Shown in pieces: positions 6,334 through 14,291 of a stretch of DNA of 20,207 nucleotides. Positions within the stretch are counted from its first letter, which is position 1; every line of letters begins with the position of its first letter. The notes beneath the pieces were generated by a model. The model was not told where the DNA came from and searched no databases. It saw nothing but the letters and a program-made list of their open reading frames with translations. The DNA lies in the IMG/VR virus record IMGVR_UViG_3300027847_000621, positions 1 through 20,207 of that record. One strand, 5' to 3'. The stretch comes from a virus. Made by a program: the position numbers and the translations under genes.

Positions 6334-8253
6334 TTATGTAAGATCAACAACTTCACAAACGCCAGCAGCACACGCTAAATCCCTACCACCGGATGTAGTA
6401 TCTTCTGCTTCGTACTGCGTAAGCTCTGTCCAATCAACCCTGTCAGGCATCTTTTCCTTAAGATTGGTTATTGTATCCTCATCACACTCCTGGTAAGGAG
6501 CTTGCTTATACGAGTGTTCACTAAAGGGTAGGAAACTTATGCCTGAGATATCATCAAAGTGTTCGTACACCCAAGCACCAACATCCAGCCACTCATCTTT
6601 CTTAACTGAGATCGTTACTGAAGGTTTGTGCTCACACCAAAAGTTTTGATACGCTAGCCACAATTTAAGATCTTCGATAGCGGAGGTGTGTTCTCTGGTG
6701 ATAGCGTTATGGGGGCTTATCATAGGAAAGCTAAACACTGTAGTCTCCGCTGGTTTTACAAAGTCTGGTTCGTGAGGGACTCCTTTATCTTTCATGAAGC
6801 GTGTCATTGGATCTTTATTATCAGCTCTAACAGTACGTACATAGTACTTACTATGCCTAGCATGGATACCACTAGCGCTGTCTACTAATTGTGATACAGT
6901 TCCTGAAGGTTTGACGCAAGTTATCGCAGCAGATGCGGGAATGTTTAGCTTCTTAGCTATAGCAGCATTGGTTTGAACAGCCACCATACGTAGAGTTTCT
7001 AGGACTTCTTCTAGACCGTCATGCTCGTATAAAAGAGGGCAATCCATGATGCCAGTTAGAGATACCCCTAGTAGTCTCTCTTCATCGGTATTCTGCTTCC
7101 ATATCTTACGAAGATAGCGGAAGTTAGTCAGGGTTGACTGCAGCGTACCTAACACAGTAGCGATGTACACCTTGGTCTTTAAACTCTCTAAGGTGTCATC
7201 GGATCTAGCTACAACCTCTGAAAGATTACAGAACTGGTAAGGACGTAGGATAATCTCGCTACACGGGTTGCAACCAAACATAAAGTCTGTATCCCTGCGT
7301 CCATTTTTACCTGCCTGTTTCTTAGCAGACTGCCGGTTGAAGATGCCACGCTCCCCGGATTGACTTTCGTATAGGGACAACCACTCACGCATGAAAGTTC
7401 CCATGTCAGGTTTACTATCATAAGATACGCTGTTGTTCGCTAGGTGTCGCTGCCCCTCATTCTCCCACCATTGCCCCGACTTAGCGTGACGCATTTGATC
7501 ATCACCTAAATCGGATAGGCTAATTAGGGCACTCCTACGCACCCCTCCAACAACTACAACTTCACCGATCTTACACATAATGTCATGGCACTCAAGGGGA
7601 TCTAGACGCCTACCAATAGCACCTTTAAACTTCTCAATGCAAAACAAGAATAGTTCTTCCAGTGGCTCAGGGCCGGATGCTCTGCCACCAAATGTCTTTA
7701 GACGTGCACCTGCCTCCCGCACACCTGACATATCCCACGAAGGAATTTGCCCTGCGTACAGCATTGCAATAAGTTCTCGCAGAGACTTGGCCCAGCCCTC
7801 TTTGGAGTCTCCCACTTTAATCGTGGTATCTGACTCTCCCATGTTTTCATTGACCATAGGTAGCTTACTTACGTACATACTCTCAACACTGAAGCCGACA
7901 CCGGTACCACACATAAGAATGTACATACATTCATCGAAGGAACGCGGGTTGTCTACAGGAAGGTATGAGCAGTTGTAACTACCTACGTTACAGTTATCTA
8001 GAGGTTTACCCGCTGTCATTAACGCTCGCATACTAGGCATAACCTTTAAGCTAAGAATGGAGTTTTCAATTTCTTTAGCTAGTGATGCGGGTACTGTATA
8101 CCCGTGATTATCTTTGGCATGTTTAGTTAGGTAGCTTGTATACCTAGACACCGTCTCAGCCCACGTTTCACGGCGGGAGTCGTCGTCCCGCCACCGCGCA
8201 TACCGAGATAGTGCAATAAACTTTTGATAATCTGTAGGTAAGTAGTTATCCAT
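6334..8253 (-). CDS. Adenosylcobalamin-dependent (class II) ribonucleoside-triphosphate reductase
   Basis: Reduces ribonucleotides to deoxyribonucleotides with a cobalamin-generated thiyl radical. At 639 residues it is a monomeric type like Lactobacillus leichmannii RTPR (about 739), though shorter. Key residues are visible. Cys331 in NPCSE is the thiyl Cys with Glu333, and Cys342 lies 11 residues on, the same spacing as RTPR C408/C419. Cys95 in NCSYLP is the partner Cys. Cys628 and Cys633 (CAAGVC) form the CX4C redox pair near the C-terminus. KPSGTVSQL (448-456) is the phosphate loop. The start ATG has AGAGGGGA upstream and overlaps the previous gene by 8 bases. A class II enzyme needs no oxygen but depends on host B12. 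Confidence 0.95.
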   Translation of the reverse strand: MDNYLPTDYQKFIALSRYARWRDDDSRRETWAETVSRYTSYLTKHAKDNHGYTVPASLAKEIENSILSLKVMPSMRALMTAGKPLDNCNVGSYNCSYLPVDNPRSFDECMYILMCGTGVGFSVESMYVSKLPMVNENMGESDTTIKVGDSKEGWAKSLRELIAMLYAGQIPSWDMSGVREAGARLKTFGGRASGPEPLEELFLFCIEKFKGAIGRRLDPLECHDIMCKIGEVVVVGGVRRSALISLSDLGDDQMRHAKSGQWWENEGQRHLANNSVSYDSKPDMGTFMREWLSLYESQSGERGIFNRQSAKKQAGKNGRRDTDFMFGCNPCSEIILRPYQFCNLSEVVARSDDTLESLKTKVYIATVLGTLQSTLTNFRYLRKIWKQNTDEERLLGVSLTGIMDCPLLYEHDGLEEVLETLRMVAVQTNAAIAKKLNIPASAAITCVKPSGTVSQLVDSASGIHARHSKYYVRTVRADNKDPMTRFMKDKGVPHEPDFVKPAETTVFSFPMISPHNAITREHTSAIEDLKLWLAYQNFWCEHKPSVTISVKKDEWLDVGAWVYEHFDDISGISFLPFSEHSYKQAPYQECDEDTITNLKEKMPDRVDWTELTQYEAEDTTSGGRDLACAAGVCEVVDLT

Positions 8254-8428
8254 TGAGTCTTCCCCTCTTAGTAATTCGTAGCGCTGTCAGATAGATCCCG
8301 TCAAATTCATGCATCACATCTGTTATAATCTCGTGCAGGTCGGTATCTAAGTCCCCATCTACAGGTACAGGGTACTCTTGATCATCAATGTCTATTGTGA
8401 TAAGGCAAGTATACTTCACTCTTGACAT
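8246..8428 (-). CDS. Hypothetical small acidic protein
   Basis: A 60-residue ORF wedged between DUF3310 and the RNR, overlapping both (13 and 8 bases). It has a strand-rich N-terminus (VKYTCLITIDIDDQEYPVPV), an acidic helix (TDLHEIITDVMHEFDG) and a basic tail (RITKRGRLNG). AAGGT lies before ATG 8428. The overlaps on both sides and matching orientation support a real gene. The family is not recognised. Placement directly before the RNR start suggests co-expression with it. Confidence 0.65.
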   Translation of the reverse strand: MSRVKYTCLITIDIDDQEYPVPVDGDLDTDLHEIITDVMHEFDGIYLTALRITKRGRLNG

Positions 8429-8643
8429 TCAATCAACCTTTTTAGATACCATGCAGCCTTCTCTAGATCTTCTTTTGGCTTCCCTTTATACTTGTATCTC
8501 CAGATGTACTTTAAAATATTTCCCTGCAGATAGTACTCAAACCCGTCACCTGTAGCAGCTTTAATGGCAGTGATACATTCTATCCCTTCCTTGTTGTAGT
8601 GTGGAGGTTTTTCCACCATTTCATTATTGGTAGCGTTATCCAT
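8416..8643 (-). CDS. DUF3310 protein
   Basis: A 75-residue protein matching DUF3310, a domain common in phages of many hosts. It shows KPPHYNKEGIECI (about 13-25), a central helix YYLQGNILKYIWRYKYKG, and the closing KEDLEKAAWYLKRLI. The biochemical role of the family is unknown, though it often sits among nucleotide-metabolism and replication genes, as here. ATG 8643 is preferred over an upstream TTG (8655) because GAGGTG sits 4 bases before it. It overlaps both neighbours slightly. Confidence 0.9.
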   Translation of the reverse strand: MDNATNNEMVEKPPHYNKEGIECITAIKAATGDGFEYYLQGNILKYIWRYKYKGKPKEDLEKAAWYLKRLIECQE

Positions 8644-8989
8644 CGGGCACCTCAAGGGAAGTATTAAAATTAACTTTAATTACATTGCCGTCTGTACCCA
8701 CTACTTTAGCTGGCGGATCACTAACTTCTTCTGATTTACTATTGTATAACATGTCAGCGTACTCCCCCAGTAGGTGTGCAACTTCCTCCTCGCTTTCCAT
8801 GACAGGCGCTGACGAACATACTAGATGTGTTAAATGCATCATTTGGTGAAAGTCATCCACGGGTAAAGGATTAGTTGAGTCCCATAAGATATCTATGGAT
8901 ACAGTACCGTCCCAAGAATTGTCTGCATTCAAGCCAGGGCGTAAGCGTATGTGGTAATCTTCAGGATTATGTTCCAGTGTCTCTGGCAT
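8636..8989 (-). CDS. Hypothetical acidic protein
   Basis: A 117-residue, acidic, soluble protein. The N-terminus (PETLEHNPEDYHIRLRP) leads into alternating strand-like sequence (WDGTVSIDILWDS) and two helices (DFHQMMHLTHLVCSSA; EEEVAHLLGEYADMLYN). ATG 8989 was chosen because AGAGGAG lies 5 bases upstream; the longer reading from 9022 has no SD. The gene overlaps endonuclease I by 23 bases and DUF3310 by 8. Family unknown. The acidic character could suit a nucleic-acid-mimic or adaptor protein, but no motif shows this. Confidence 0.75.
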   Translation of the reverse strand: MPETLEHNPEDYHIRLRPGLNADNSWDGTVSIDILWDSTNPLPVDDFHQMMHLTHLVCSSAPVMESEEEVAHLLGEYADMLYNSKSEEVSDPPAKVVGTDGNVIKVNFNTSLEVPDG

Positions 8990-9437
8990 ATTTACTCCTC
9001 TTCTTTTTACTGAAGGATACAAACTTGGGGTGCTTGTTCTTTCCTTTCTCCGCTAGCCATGTTTCTGGTATGGTTTTAGTTGCATAGGAGAACCCGTATC
9101 TGTAGCACCAGTCACCGTAGCTACTCTTGGCACCCTTACGTATCTTACTTTTGCTATTAGCAAAGATAAAGCGTATGTCCAGCAAAGGATGTTGCTTTTT
9201 AATGCAACGATGTTTTCGCCTGTCGGCAGCAGTAAAAAGACCTTTTGTCTCTACAATTATACCGTTTGGTAATATAAAGTCCGGGGTATAGGTACGGTAT
9301 GCTAGATCTTCCCACTCTATCTTCATGCTTTCGTAGAGGAAGACCACGTTAGCAGCCTTCAAATACTCAGCGGTTGAATGTTCTAACCCAGATCTATACC
9401 CATTCTTTCTAGCTACTGCCGACAGGGAATACCTCAT
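8967..9437 (-). CDS. T7-type endonuclease I (Holliday junction resolvase)
   Basis: A 156-residue protein of the phage endonuclease I family, which in T7 cuts branched DNA and breaks down host DNA. The catalytic set matches T7 (E20, D55, E65, K67): Glu19 in YRSGLE, Asp53 in YTPDFILPNG, Glu63 and Lys65 in IVETKG. The KGLFTAADRRKH and LDIRFIFANSKSKIRKG segments are also typical. The C-terminal 20 or so residues are very basic (KFVSFSKKKRSKYAR) and likely contact DNA. The SD is weak (GGAG 13 bases upstream), suggesting modest expression. With the two HNH nucleases this makes three candidate junction or structure nucleases in 5 kb. Confidence 0.93.
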   Translation of the reverse strand: MRYSLSAVARKNGYRSGLEHSTAEYLKAANVVFLYESMKIEWEDLAYRTYTPDFILPNGIIVETKGLFTAADRRKHRCIKKQHPLLDIRFIFANSKSKIRKGAKSSYGDWCYRYGFSYATKTIPETWLAEKGKNKHPKFVSFSKKKRSKYARDTGT

Positions 9438-9484
9438 GGTTTAAAATGCGCTCCAACTGGAACGGGTAGCATCAGTGCATTTGT

Positions 9485-9760
9485 TCATCGGTACATCACC
9501 TCTACAACACTAGGTGCTCGTGGTAGTGCGCCGTATTCCTCTATATAATCCATAGCAAAACGGAAGGCGTCACCCTTCCCCTCTGCGTCTTTGTTGGCAC
9601 CAAAGACACCCGTAAATCCTGCAATGCGGTGCTGAAAACGAACTTGTAGTACCTCTTCTGTTATCGTAGAAGGATCAACGTGCAAGCCACCTAGTAAATC
9701 CTCACGGATAGAAGAACCATCCGTGTTAAGATACCCTTTTGCGAATCCTCTAAAAGACAT
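9485..9760 (-). CDS. Hypothetical protein downstream of Cas4-like nuclease
   Basis: A 91-residue protein, soluble and acidic toward the C-terminus. Visible segments are MSFRGFAKGYLNTDGSS, a helix/strand region with VLQVRFQHRIAGFTG, and GDAFRFAMDYIEEYGALP. ATG 9760 is chosen over a TTG at 9799 because GGAGGGGG is placed well before it. The start follows the nuclease stop by one base, so the two are probably translated together. No known family is recognised; a partner of the nuclease or the replication complex is a guess from position. Confidence 0.75.
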   Translation of the reverse strand: MSFRGFAKGYLNTDGSSIREDLLGGLHVDPSTITEEVLQVRFQHRIAGFTGVFGANKDAEGKGDAFRFAMDYIEEYGALPRAPSVVEVMYR

Positions 9761-9761
9761 C

Positions 9762-10622
9762 TTATACCCCCTCCCTTTCAACAATGTTTGTGTAATCAAC
9801 CATCTTAGGGTTCTTAGCCTTAGAATAGATGGCGGGTAGTGTAATCATGCTAGGCCAACAGGACTTCTTATACGAGCAGAAGGAACAATTCTTATGTAGT
9901 ATAGTGTTACCCGTCTTTTTACCATTGAATGACTCATATACGGGCTCGTATTCCCGTACCAGGATATTATTGTTTACGTTATGTACCGTCTTTTTGATAT
10001 TGTACATGGTCTCCATAATGTTAACACCTTCAGCGGGTACATACTTAAACTCGCCATTGGCTTTGTTCACTACCCACCATCCTCCTACATCATACCCTGA
10101 TGCAGAAGCATACGCAACTAGTTGTCCTACGTAACCGAAAGCATCATTTGCATGTAACGTATCGTATGATGCAAACTTATTTTGGTAAGACCAACTAGAT
10201 GCGGATTTAATGTCATCAACTTTACCACCGATGACAATGTCGTATGTTCCTTTCACTTTAGTGTCAGCAACCTCAAACTCAACAGTGTCACTGTCTTTGT
10301 ACTTTACCCCTGCCTCATCCAGCAAGCCTTTAAATACAACCTCTACAATATCTCCAAGAAGCATGTTCATTATGAAGTTGTACGAGGGTGGACTAGCCTT
10401 CTCCGGGGCATTCTTCTGCCACCAAAGTTGGCATGACGGCCTACCTATGTTAGACATTCGTAGTTTAAAATTGCTTCGATCAACCTGACTGCCAAATTGA
10501 CGACGCACAGACTCCGCTATACCCTTTGCTATAGTTTCAACGGTAGCATCTGAGATAGTAGATTTTCCTGCAGATGCGGTTTCCATATACTTTGTCAACG
10601 CCACTTCAGCAGGATGCTTCAT
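9762..10622 (-). CDS. Cas4-like PD-(D/E)XK exonuclease with Fe-S cysteines
   Basis: A 286-residue RecB/Cas4-type nuclease. The catalytic series is GDIVE (90-94), Asp128 in GTYDIVIGG, Asp137-Ile-Lys139 (motif III), and Gln167..Tyr171 in QLVAY (motif IV). Four cysteines typical of the Cas4/AddB Fe-S cage are present: Cys64 before the core and Cys246, Cys249, Cys255 (CSFCSYKKSC) after it. Such phage nucleases resect DNA ends for recombination or degrade host DNA. Its ATG overlaps the upstream stop (ATGA). Next to a putative ssDNA-binding protein and the polymerase, it likely acts in phage recombination or replication. There are no Cas1/Cas2 genes, so this is not CRISPR adaptation. Confidence 0.9.
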   Translation of the reverse strand: MKHPAEVALTKYMETASAGKSTISDATVETIAKGIAESVRRQFGSQVDRSNFKLRMSNIGRPSCQLWWQKNAPEKASPPSYNFIMNMLLGDIVEVVFKGLLDEAGVKYKDSDTVEFEVADTKVKGTYDIVIGGKVDDIKSASSWSYQNKFASYDTLHANDAFGYVGQLVAYASASGYDVGGWWVVNKANGEFKYVPAEGVNIMETMYNIKKTVHNVNNNILVREYEPVYESFNGKKTGNTILHKNCSFCSYKKSCWPSMITLPAIYSKAKNPKMVDYTNIVEREGV

Positions 10623-11527
10623 GATACGGGCACCGCACTATCTTGTTCAAAGATACCAGCCATGTCGTCGGCAAGAACCGCGTCTGCCTCTGACATTGCA
10701 TCAGTGTTCTTCTCTGACCAAGTCCTAACGATGTAGTCATTATACGAACTTACCCACTCCATAAAGCCAGCGAAGGTTTCCTGATCTGCGTCAGTAACAG
10801 TAAGAACATCCGACATGTCTACGTCAGCTTCAGGTACAAAGTATGAGCTGCCATTTGGTAGAGGTACTTCTGCAGTAGAGATTTTAATGGAGTGTTCGAC
10901 AGGAAGCTTTCGCTTTTTGTTGAGGCCACCAAAGACATCTCCAATCGTTTTGTAGGCGGTACGATTATCAACCTCCCAAATAGCAGCTAGACTTTTAACT
11001 TCCACTGCATCACCATTCTCATCCGTAGGATCAATCAGTTCTACTTCACCAAAGACAACACGAGTACGCTTGATCTGCCGAATAAGATCCTGTGTTGCAG
11101 CAGGTAGTGATTTGAAGTCTTTAACCCAGCCATTAGGCTTACCACAGTTAAAGCCACCATCGTTGTCCTTAAGATCATTGGTCAAGGATTCAGCCATGAC
11201 AGTCTTAACAAAACGATTAGGACTATTAACATCCCCCTTAATAAAACGCTTATACATAAAGCGCTGCAGAAAAGTACGTAATGCTACACCACGGGCATAG
11301 TAGGTATCCCCATCAGGGATCTCCAACTTAAACGCTCCCCCTGGAATAACCTCCATCTTCATTGACTTATTTCCAACCGTAGTCGTTCCCATAATACCAG
11401 AGTGGATAATCCTAAGACGCGGAAGAGTGCTTCGCCGAGAGGAAGAAGTTTCTTCTGCTGCAATGCCCATAGTACGGGCCATGGCGTCATAGTTATTAGT
11501 ATCAATAGTAGCAAGAGCATTCGTCAT
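10619..11527 (-). CDS. Putative single-stranded DNA-binding protein
   Basis: A 302-residue soluble protein between the polymerase and the exonuclease. It has a Ser/Arg-rich region (EETSSSRRSTLPRLRI), a strand-rich middle (AFKLEIPDGDTYYARGVALRTF, split here only for description) and a very acidic C-terminal tail ending DDMAGIFEQDSAVPVS. An acidic tail and a location beside polymerase and exonuclease are typical of phage SSBs such as T7 gp2.5, but I see no diagnostic OB-fold motif, so the call rests on context. ATG 11527 has GGAG nine bases upstream; ATG 11542 lacks an SD. It ends in an ATGA overlap with the nuclease. Confidence 0.6.
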   Translation of the reverse strand: MTNALATIDTNNYDAMARTMGIAAEETSSSRRSTLPRLRIIHSGIMGTTTVGNKSMKMEVIPGGAFKLEIPDGDTYYARGVALRTFLQRFMYKRFIKGDVNSPNRFVKTVMAESLTNDLKDNDGGFNCGKPNGWVKDFKSLPAATQDLIRQIKRTRVVFGEVELIDPTDENGDAVEVKSLAAIWEVDNRTAYKTIGDVFGGLNKKRKLPVEHSIKISTAEVPLPNGSSYFVPEADVDMSDVLTVTDADQETFAGFMEWVSSYNDYIVRTWSEKNTDAMSEADAVLADDMAGIFEQDSAVPVS

Positions 11528-11546
11528 CTTTATATTCTCCATTTTA

Positions 11547-13601
11547 TTAGGCTGCTTCTATGAGGTCCAGCCAGTTGTTACCGATCTTAAGTTCTAACAC
11601 AAGAGGTACATTGAAGTCAATACCCCAACGCAAGTTTATCAAATCTTTTAACGTATTATTTACTACTGATATAATTTCCTTAACCTCCTTCTCCTCATCA
11701 GGGTGAACATCAATCACGATACTGTCGTGGACAGTATTAACAATGCACGACTTGCAGAAGCGTAGCAACCTATCTATCTCTAGAAATGCAAGCGGCACAA
11801 TGTCGGCAGTAGCAAAGGATTGTACGGGATAGTTTTTAATCTGAGTAAAGTACGTTACGGTACCATTGATCTTTCTTTGCACGTTAGGGAAGGCAAACAC
11901 ACGTCCTGAAGGTGTGCTAACAGTGCCTTTGTTTAAAGCATCCCGTGCTAGCTCCTGATGCCAAGTGGCAATACCCTGGTACTTATCCCTAAAGTGTTCG
12001 TAGTACGCAGCTTCAGCTTTAGTTCTACCGTAACCTGTAGCTCCATACAGAGGAGCAAAGGTATGAGCTTTTGCATCCTGCCTAGACGTTTTCTGCCCAG
12101 CGCCAGTAATAACTGAGGCTGTGTACGCATGGACATCAAAGCCTTCTGCTACTTCCTTCATAGCAGTATCATCTTGTGCCAGGAAGGCGGCAGTGCGGAA
12201 CTCTAGCTGGGCAAAGTCAGCTTCGAGGATCTTACCTCCATCCCACCTAGACACAAACACTTTCTTAACTGGGAAAGTGCCACCGCGTGGCATGTTCTGC
12301 ATGTTAGGTTCTTTACCACTCAACCGTCCTGTGGAAGTCATGTGCTGGTTAAGCCTGACGTGCAGGAAGCCATCTTCTTTAACGTGCTTCTTAATACCAT
12401 CAACAAAGGAGTTAATGTATGTGTCTAGAGCAGATAGGCGCTGTACTTTCATTAGAAAATCTCGGACTTCTTCCTTGTCGTACTGTAGGGCTAACCTCCC
12501 AAGATACTCCAATGCACCCTTGCCTGTGACAAAGCCATGGGATGCATAGAAGCGGCTATACGGGGGGCTAATCCTTAAACCGGCAACAGCACTACCACGA
12601 ATAACAGTGTAACCGTTACCAGTGCAATCACTACATTTGTTATACTTTTTATATTGTTCACCGTTTTTCTTCCTCTTTCTAATAAGTCCTGATCCCCAGC
12701 ACGGGGCACATCTACGTAGATAAGATTTGTAAACGGGCTCTGTCTGGGTAGCTACAATCTTTTTGAACTCCTGCTCACTCATCCTAGCAAGGCCGAAGTC
12801 AGCCCACACCTTCTTATCCTTTGGCTTTCGACTGTATATAACAGCAGATAGTTGTTCCGGGCTGGCGAGATTTACAGGAACATCACCCATAAGATCTTTA
12901 ATAGCGTACTCAAGGTACGCTACAATCTCGTTACGCTCTGCTACGAATTGTTCCCTCACACTATCTAGTGCTGCCAAGTCAACTTTAAACCCTCGCCGAT
13001 ACATTTTTGTTAAGGCAATTGCCATTTCGTTTGATAGCATAAGTGTGTTTTCTAAGGTGCACATGTCGTCAGTATACATACGGTTCCGTTGCACTAGCAT
13101 GAGCTGCTGGGTTGCTCGCAGATCAGACTCTAGGTACATGGTCAATTCATCGTGGGGTATATCGCGAACAGATACTCCCTCCTTGAGATAGTTCTTTAGT
13201 GTGTCCCCTTTCTTTGTATCAAGCTCATGCCTAATAGCACAGGCGGCAAGTGATAAGGGTGCTTTCTGCCCTCGTAGCATTATATACTCAGCAACCATAG
13301 TGTCCCAAACGGCACCTTCATAGCGGAACCCCGCTTCCCATAGCCAGATCAAGTCATGGGATATGTTGTGACCTATCAAGACAGTGGTGTCGTCAAGGTA
13401 GGCTTGCAGCTTCTCACGTCCCTCCAACGTAGGGCTATGGCCGGAGTGATCAAAGGTAAAGATTACAGGAGAGGGAGTACTGCCTTCTGTGTCTACTAGA
13501 ACACCCACCATAACAAGACTGTTCTCTTTCTCGAACGGGTCAAGGTACATAACGCCATCTCTTTTGCATACCGTATTTTCTACATCAAGTACCAGTTTCA
13601 A
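11547..13601 (-). CDS. Family A DNA polymerase with 3'-5' exonuclease and DnaJ-type zinc insert
   Basis: Replicative polymerase of 684 residues from the TTG at 13601, which has GAGGAG seven bases upstream. Exonuclease: Asp6/Glu8, Asn79..Asp83 (GHNISHD) and Tyr156..Asp160 (DEDDy type). Polymerase: motif A DFAQLE (462-467), motif B Arg507, Lys511, Phe515, Tyr519-Gly520, motif C HDS (625-627). Phe515 is the equivalent of E. coli Pol I Phe762. Between the domains lie two DnaJ-type repeats, CAPCWGSG (298-305) and CSDCTGNG (323-330), joined by a basic linker, giving one likely zinc site. This insert is the trait I recall from HMO-2011-type phages. Its start lies inside the 3' end of the oxygenase gene. 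Confidence 0.95.
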   Translation of the reverse strand: MKLVLDVENTVCKRDGVMYLDPFEKENSLVMVGVLVDTEGSTPSPVIFTFDHSGHSPTLEGREKLQAYLDDTTVLIGHNISHDLIWLWEAGFRYEGAVWDTMVAEYIMLRGQKAPLSLAACAIRHELDTKKGDTLKNYLKEGVSVRDIPHDELTMYLESDLRATQQLMLVQRNRMYTDDMCTLENTLMLSNEMAIALTKMYRRGFKVDLAALDSVREQFVAERNEIVAYLEYAIKDLMGDVPVNLASPEQLSAVIYSRKPKDKKVWADFGLARMSEQEFKKIVATQTEPVYKSYLRRCAPCWGSGLIRKRKKNGEQYKKYNKCSDCTGNGYTVIRGSAVAGLRISPPYSRFYASHGFVTGKGALEYLGRLALQYDKEEVRDFLMKVQRLSALDTYINSFVDGIKKHVKEDGFLHVRLNQHMTSTGRLSGKEPNMQNMPRGGTFPVKKVFVSRWDGGKILEADFAQLEFRTAAFLAQDDTAMKEVAEGFDVHAYTASVITGAGQKTSRQDAKAHTFAPLYGATGYGRTKAEAAYYEHFRDKYQGIATWHQELARDALNKGTVSTPSGRVFAFPNVQRKINGTVTYFTQIKNYPVQSFATADIVPLAFLEIDRLLRFCKSCIVNTVHDSIVIDVHPDEEKEVKEIISVVNNTLKDLINLRWGIDFNVPLVLELKIGNNWLDLIEAA

Positions 13602-14280
13602 TGTCTTTCTCCTCAACAGTGTTAGGCTTCTCTAAGAAGTTTAAGTTTGCACTAAAGCTTCTCCTCTCGCCTTTTGTTTTAAAGGGATATACACAGTGGA
13701 ATAAATCTGAGGGGAACAAGTAGAAGTCACCCACTCTAGGCTTCACCATGAAGTTTGTCATGCTCCAGTGTGAGGGAGTACCGTGGGCAAACTGAATGTG
13801 TCCATTAGAAGGGTGATGATCCTTATAATCTTCCTCCCATTCCGCATCAATGTTATCTGGCAGCTTCAAGTATCCTACACATGATAGTTTACATCCTGGA
13901 TGGATGTGTAACGGATTGTACTCGTTCTCAAACTGACGGATGATCCACCCGGCTACTACCTCTACTCCATACGTGTTATTCTTTGCGTCTAAACCTCGTG
14001 TACCCATGGAGTTGTGCCCCTCGGCCCACTGCACATACCGTGCAACAAAGCCCTTTGTCTCGTTAAGAAACAACTTCTTTATCTCGGCATTGAAAAGCAC
14101 CTCTTGTGCAACTTTACCGACAAGGTTGCCGGAGAAGTCTGTCAGGCTAGGTAAGTCTTCCTCCACCCGCTGGTTAGTTTTCTTAATAAACGTATCCGAT
14201 AGTCTCAAGTATCCTACAGGAGGACCAAAGGGTGCGAAGAGGTGCTCGGTTTTCTGGGGTGGAATGTAAAAGGTTGACAC
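13585..14280 (-). CDS. Putative 2OG-Fe(II) oxygenase-like protein
   Basis: A 231-residue protein resembling the 2OG-FeII_Oxy_5 group. The iron ligands appear as His125-x-His127 in PLHIHPGCKLSC and His195 in SDLFHCVYPF, with Arg206/207 in GERRSFSANLNF binding 2-oxoglutarate. VKPRVGDFYLFP (179-190) is the typical core strand and turn. Family members hydroxylate proteins or small molecules, and some phage dioxygenases modify DNA bases; the substrate is not known here. The GTG start has AAGGAG seven bases upstream. The gene sits between helicase and polymerase and overlaps the polymerase start by 17 bases, so it is made together with the replisome. Confidence 0.8.
   Translation of the reverse strand: MSTFYIPPQKTEHLFAPFGPPVGYLRLSDTFIKKTNQRVEEDLPSLTDFSGNLVGKVAQEVLFNAEIKKLFLNETKGFVARYVQWAEGHNSMGTRGLDAKNNTYGVEVVAGWIIRQFENEYNPLHIHPGCKLSCVGYLKLPDNIDAEWEEDYKDHHPSNGHIQFAHGTPSHWSMTNFMVKPRVGDFYLFPSDLFHCVYPFKTKGERRSFSANLNFLEKPNTVEEKDIETGT
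13609..13614 (-). promoter_or_regulatory. Ribosome binding site deciding the TTG start of DNA polymerase
   Basis: On the - strand GAGGAG reads seven bases before TTG (13599-13601). The next TTG upstream (13616) lacks a correctly spaced SD and would overlap this site. The protein read from the inner TTG begins MKLVLDVEN, placing the first exonuclease Asp at residue 6, normal for phage polymerases. The whole initiation region lies in the last codons of the upstream oxygenase gene. Confidence 0.75.
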
Positions 14281-14291
14281 TACATCTCTCC

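Noticed and set aside
9441-9488. 15-codon ORF on the - strand (ATG overlapping the 9485-9760 stop)
   Set aside because: The overlap could couple it, but it is too short, with a single Cys and no SD, to support as a gene.
9762-10622. Cas4-like nuclease as evidence for a CRISPR system
   Set aside because: No repeat array, Cas1 or Cas2 is present; the gene sits among phage replication genes where such nucleases are common.
12121-13191. Two 142-codon + strand ORFs opposite the DNA polymerase
   Set aside because: Antisense shadows of the polymerase, whose motifs run through the entire region.
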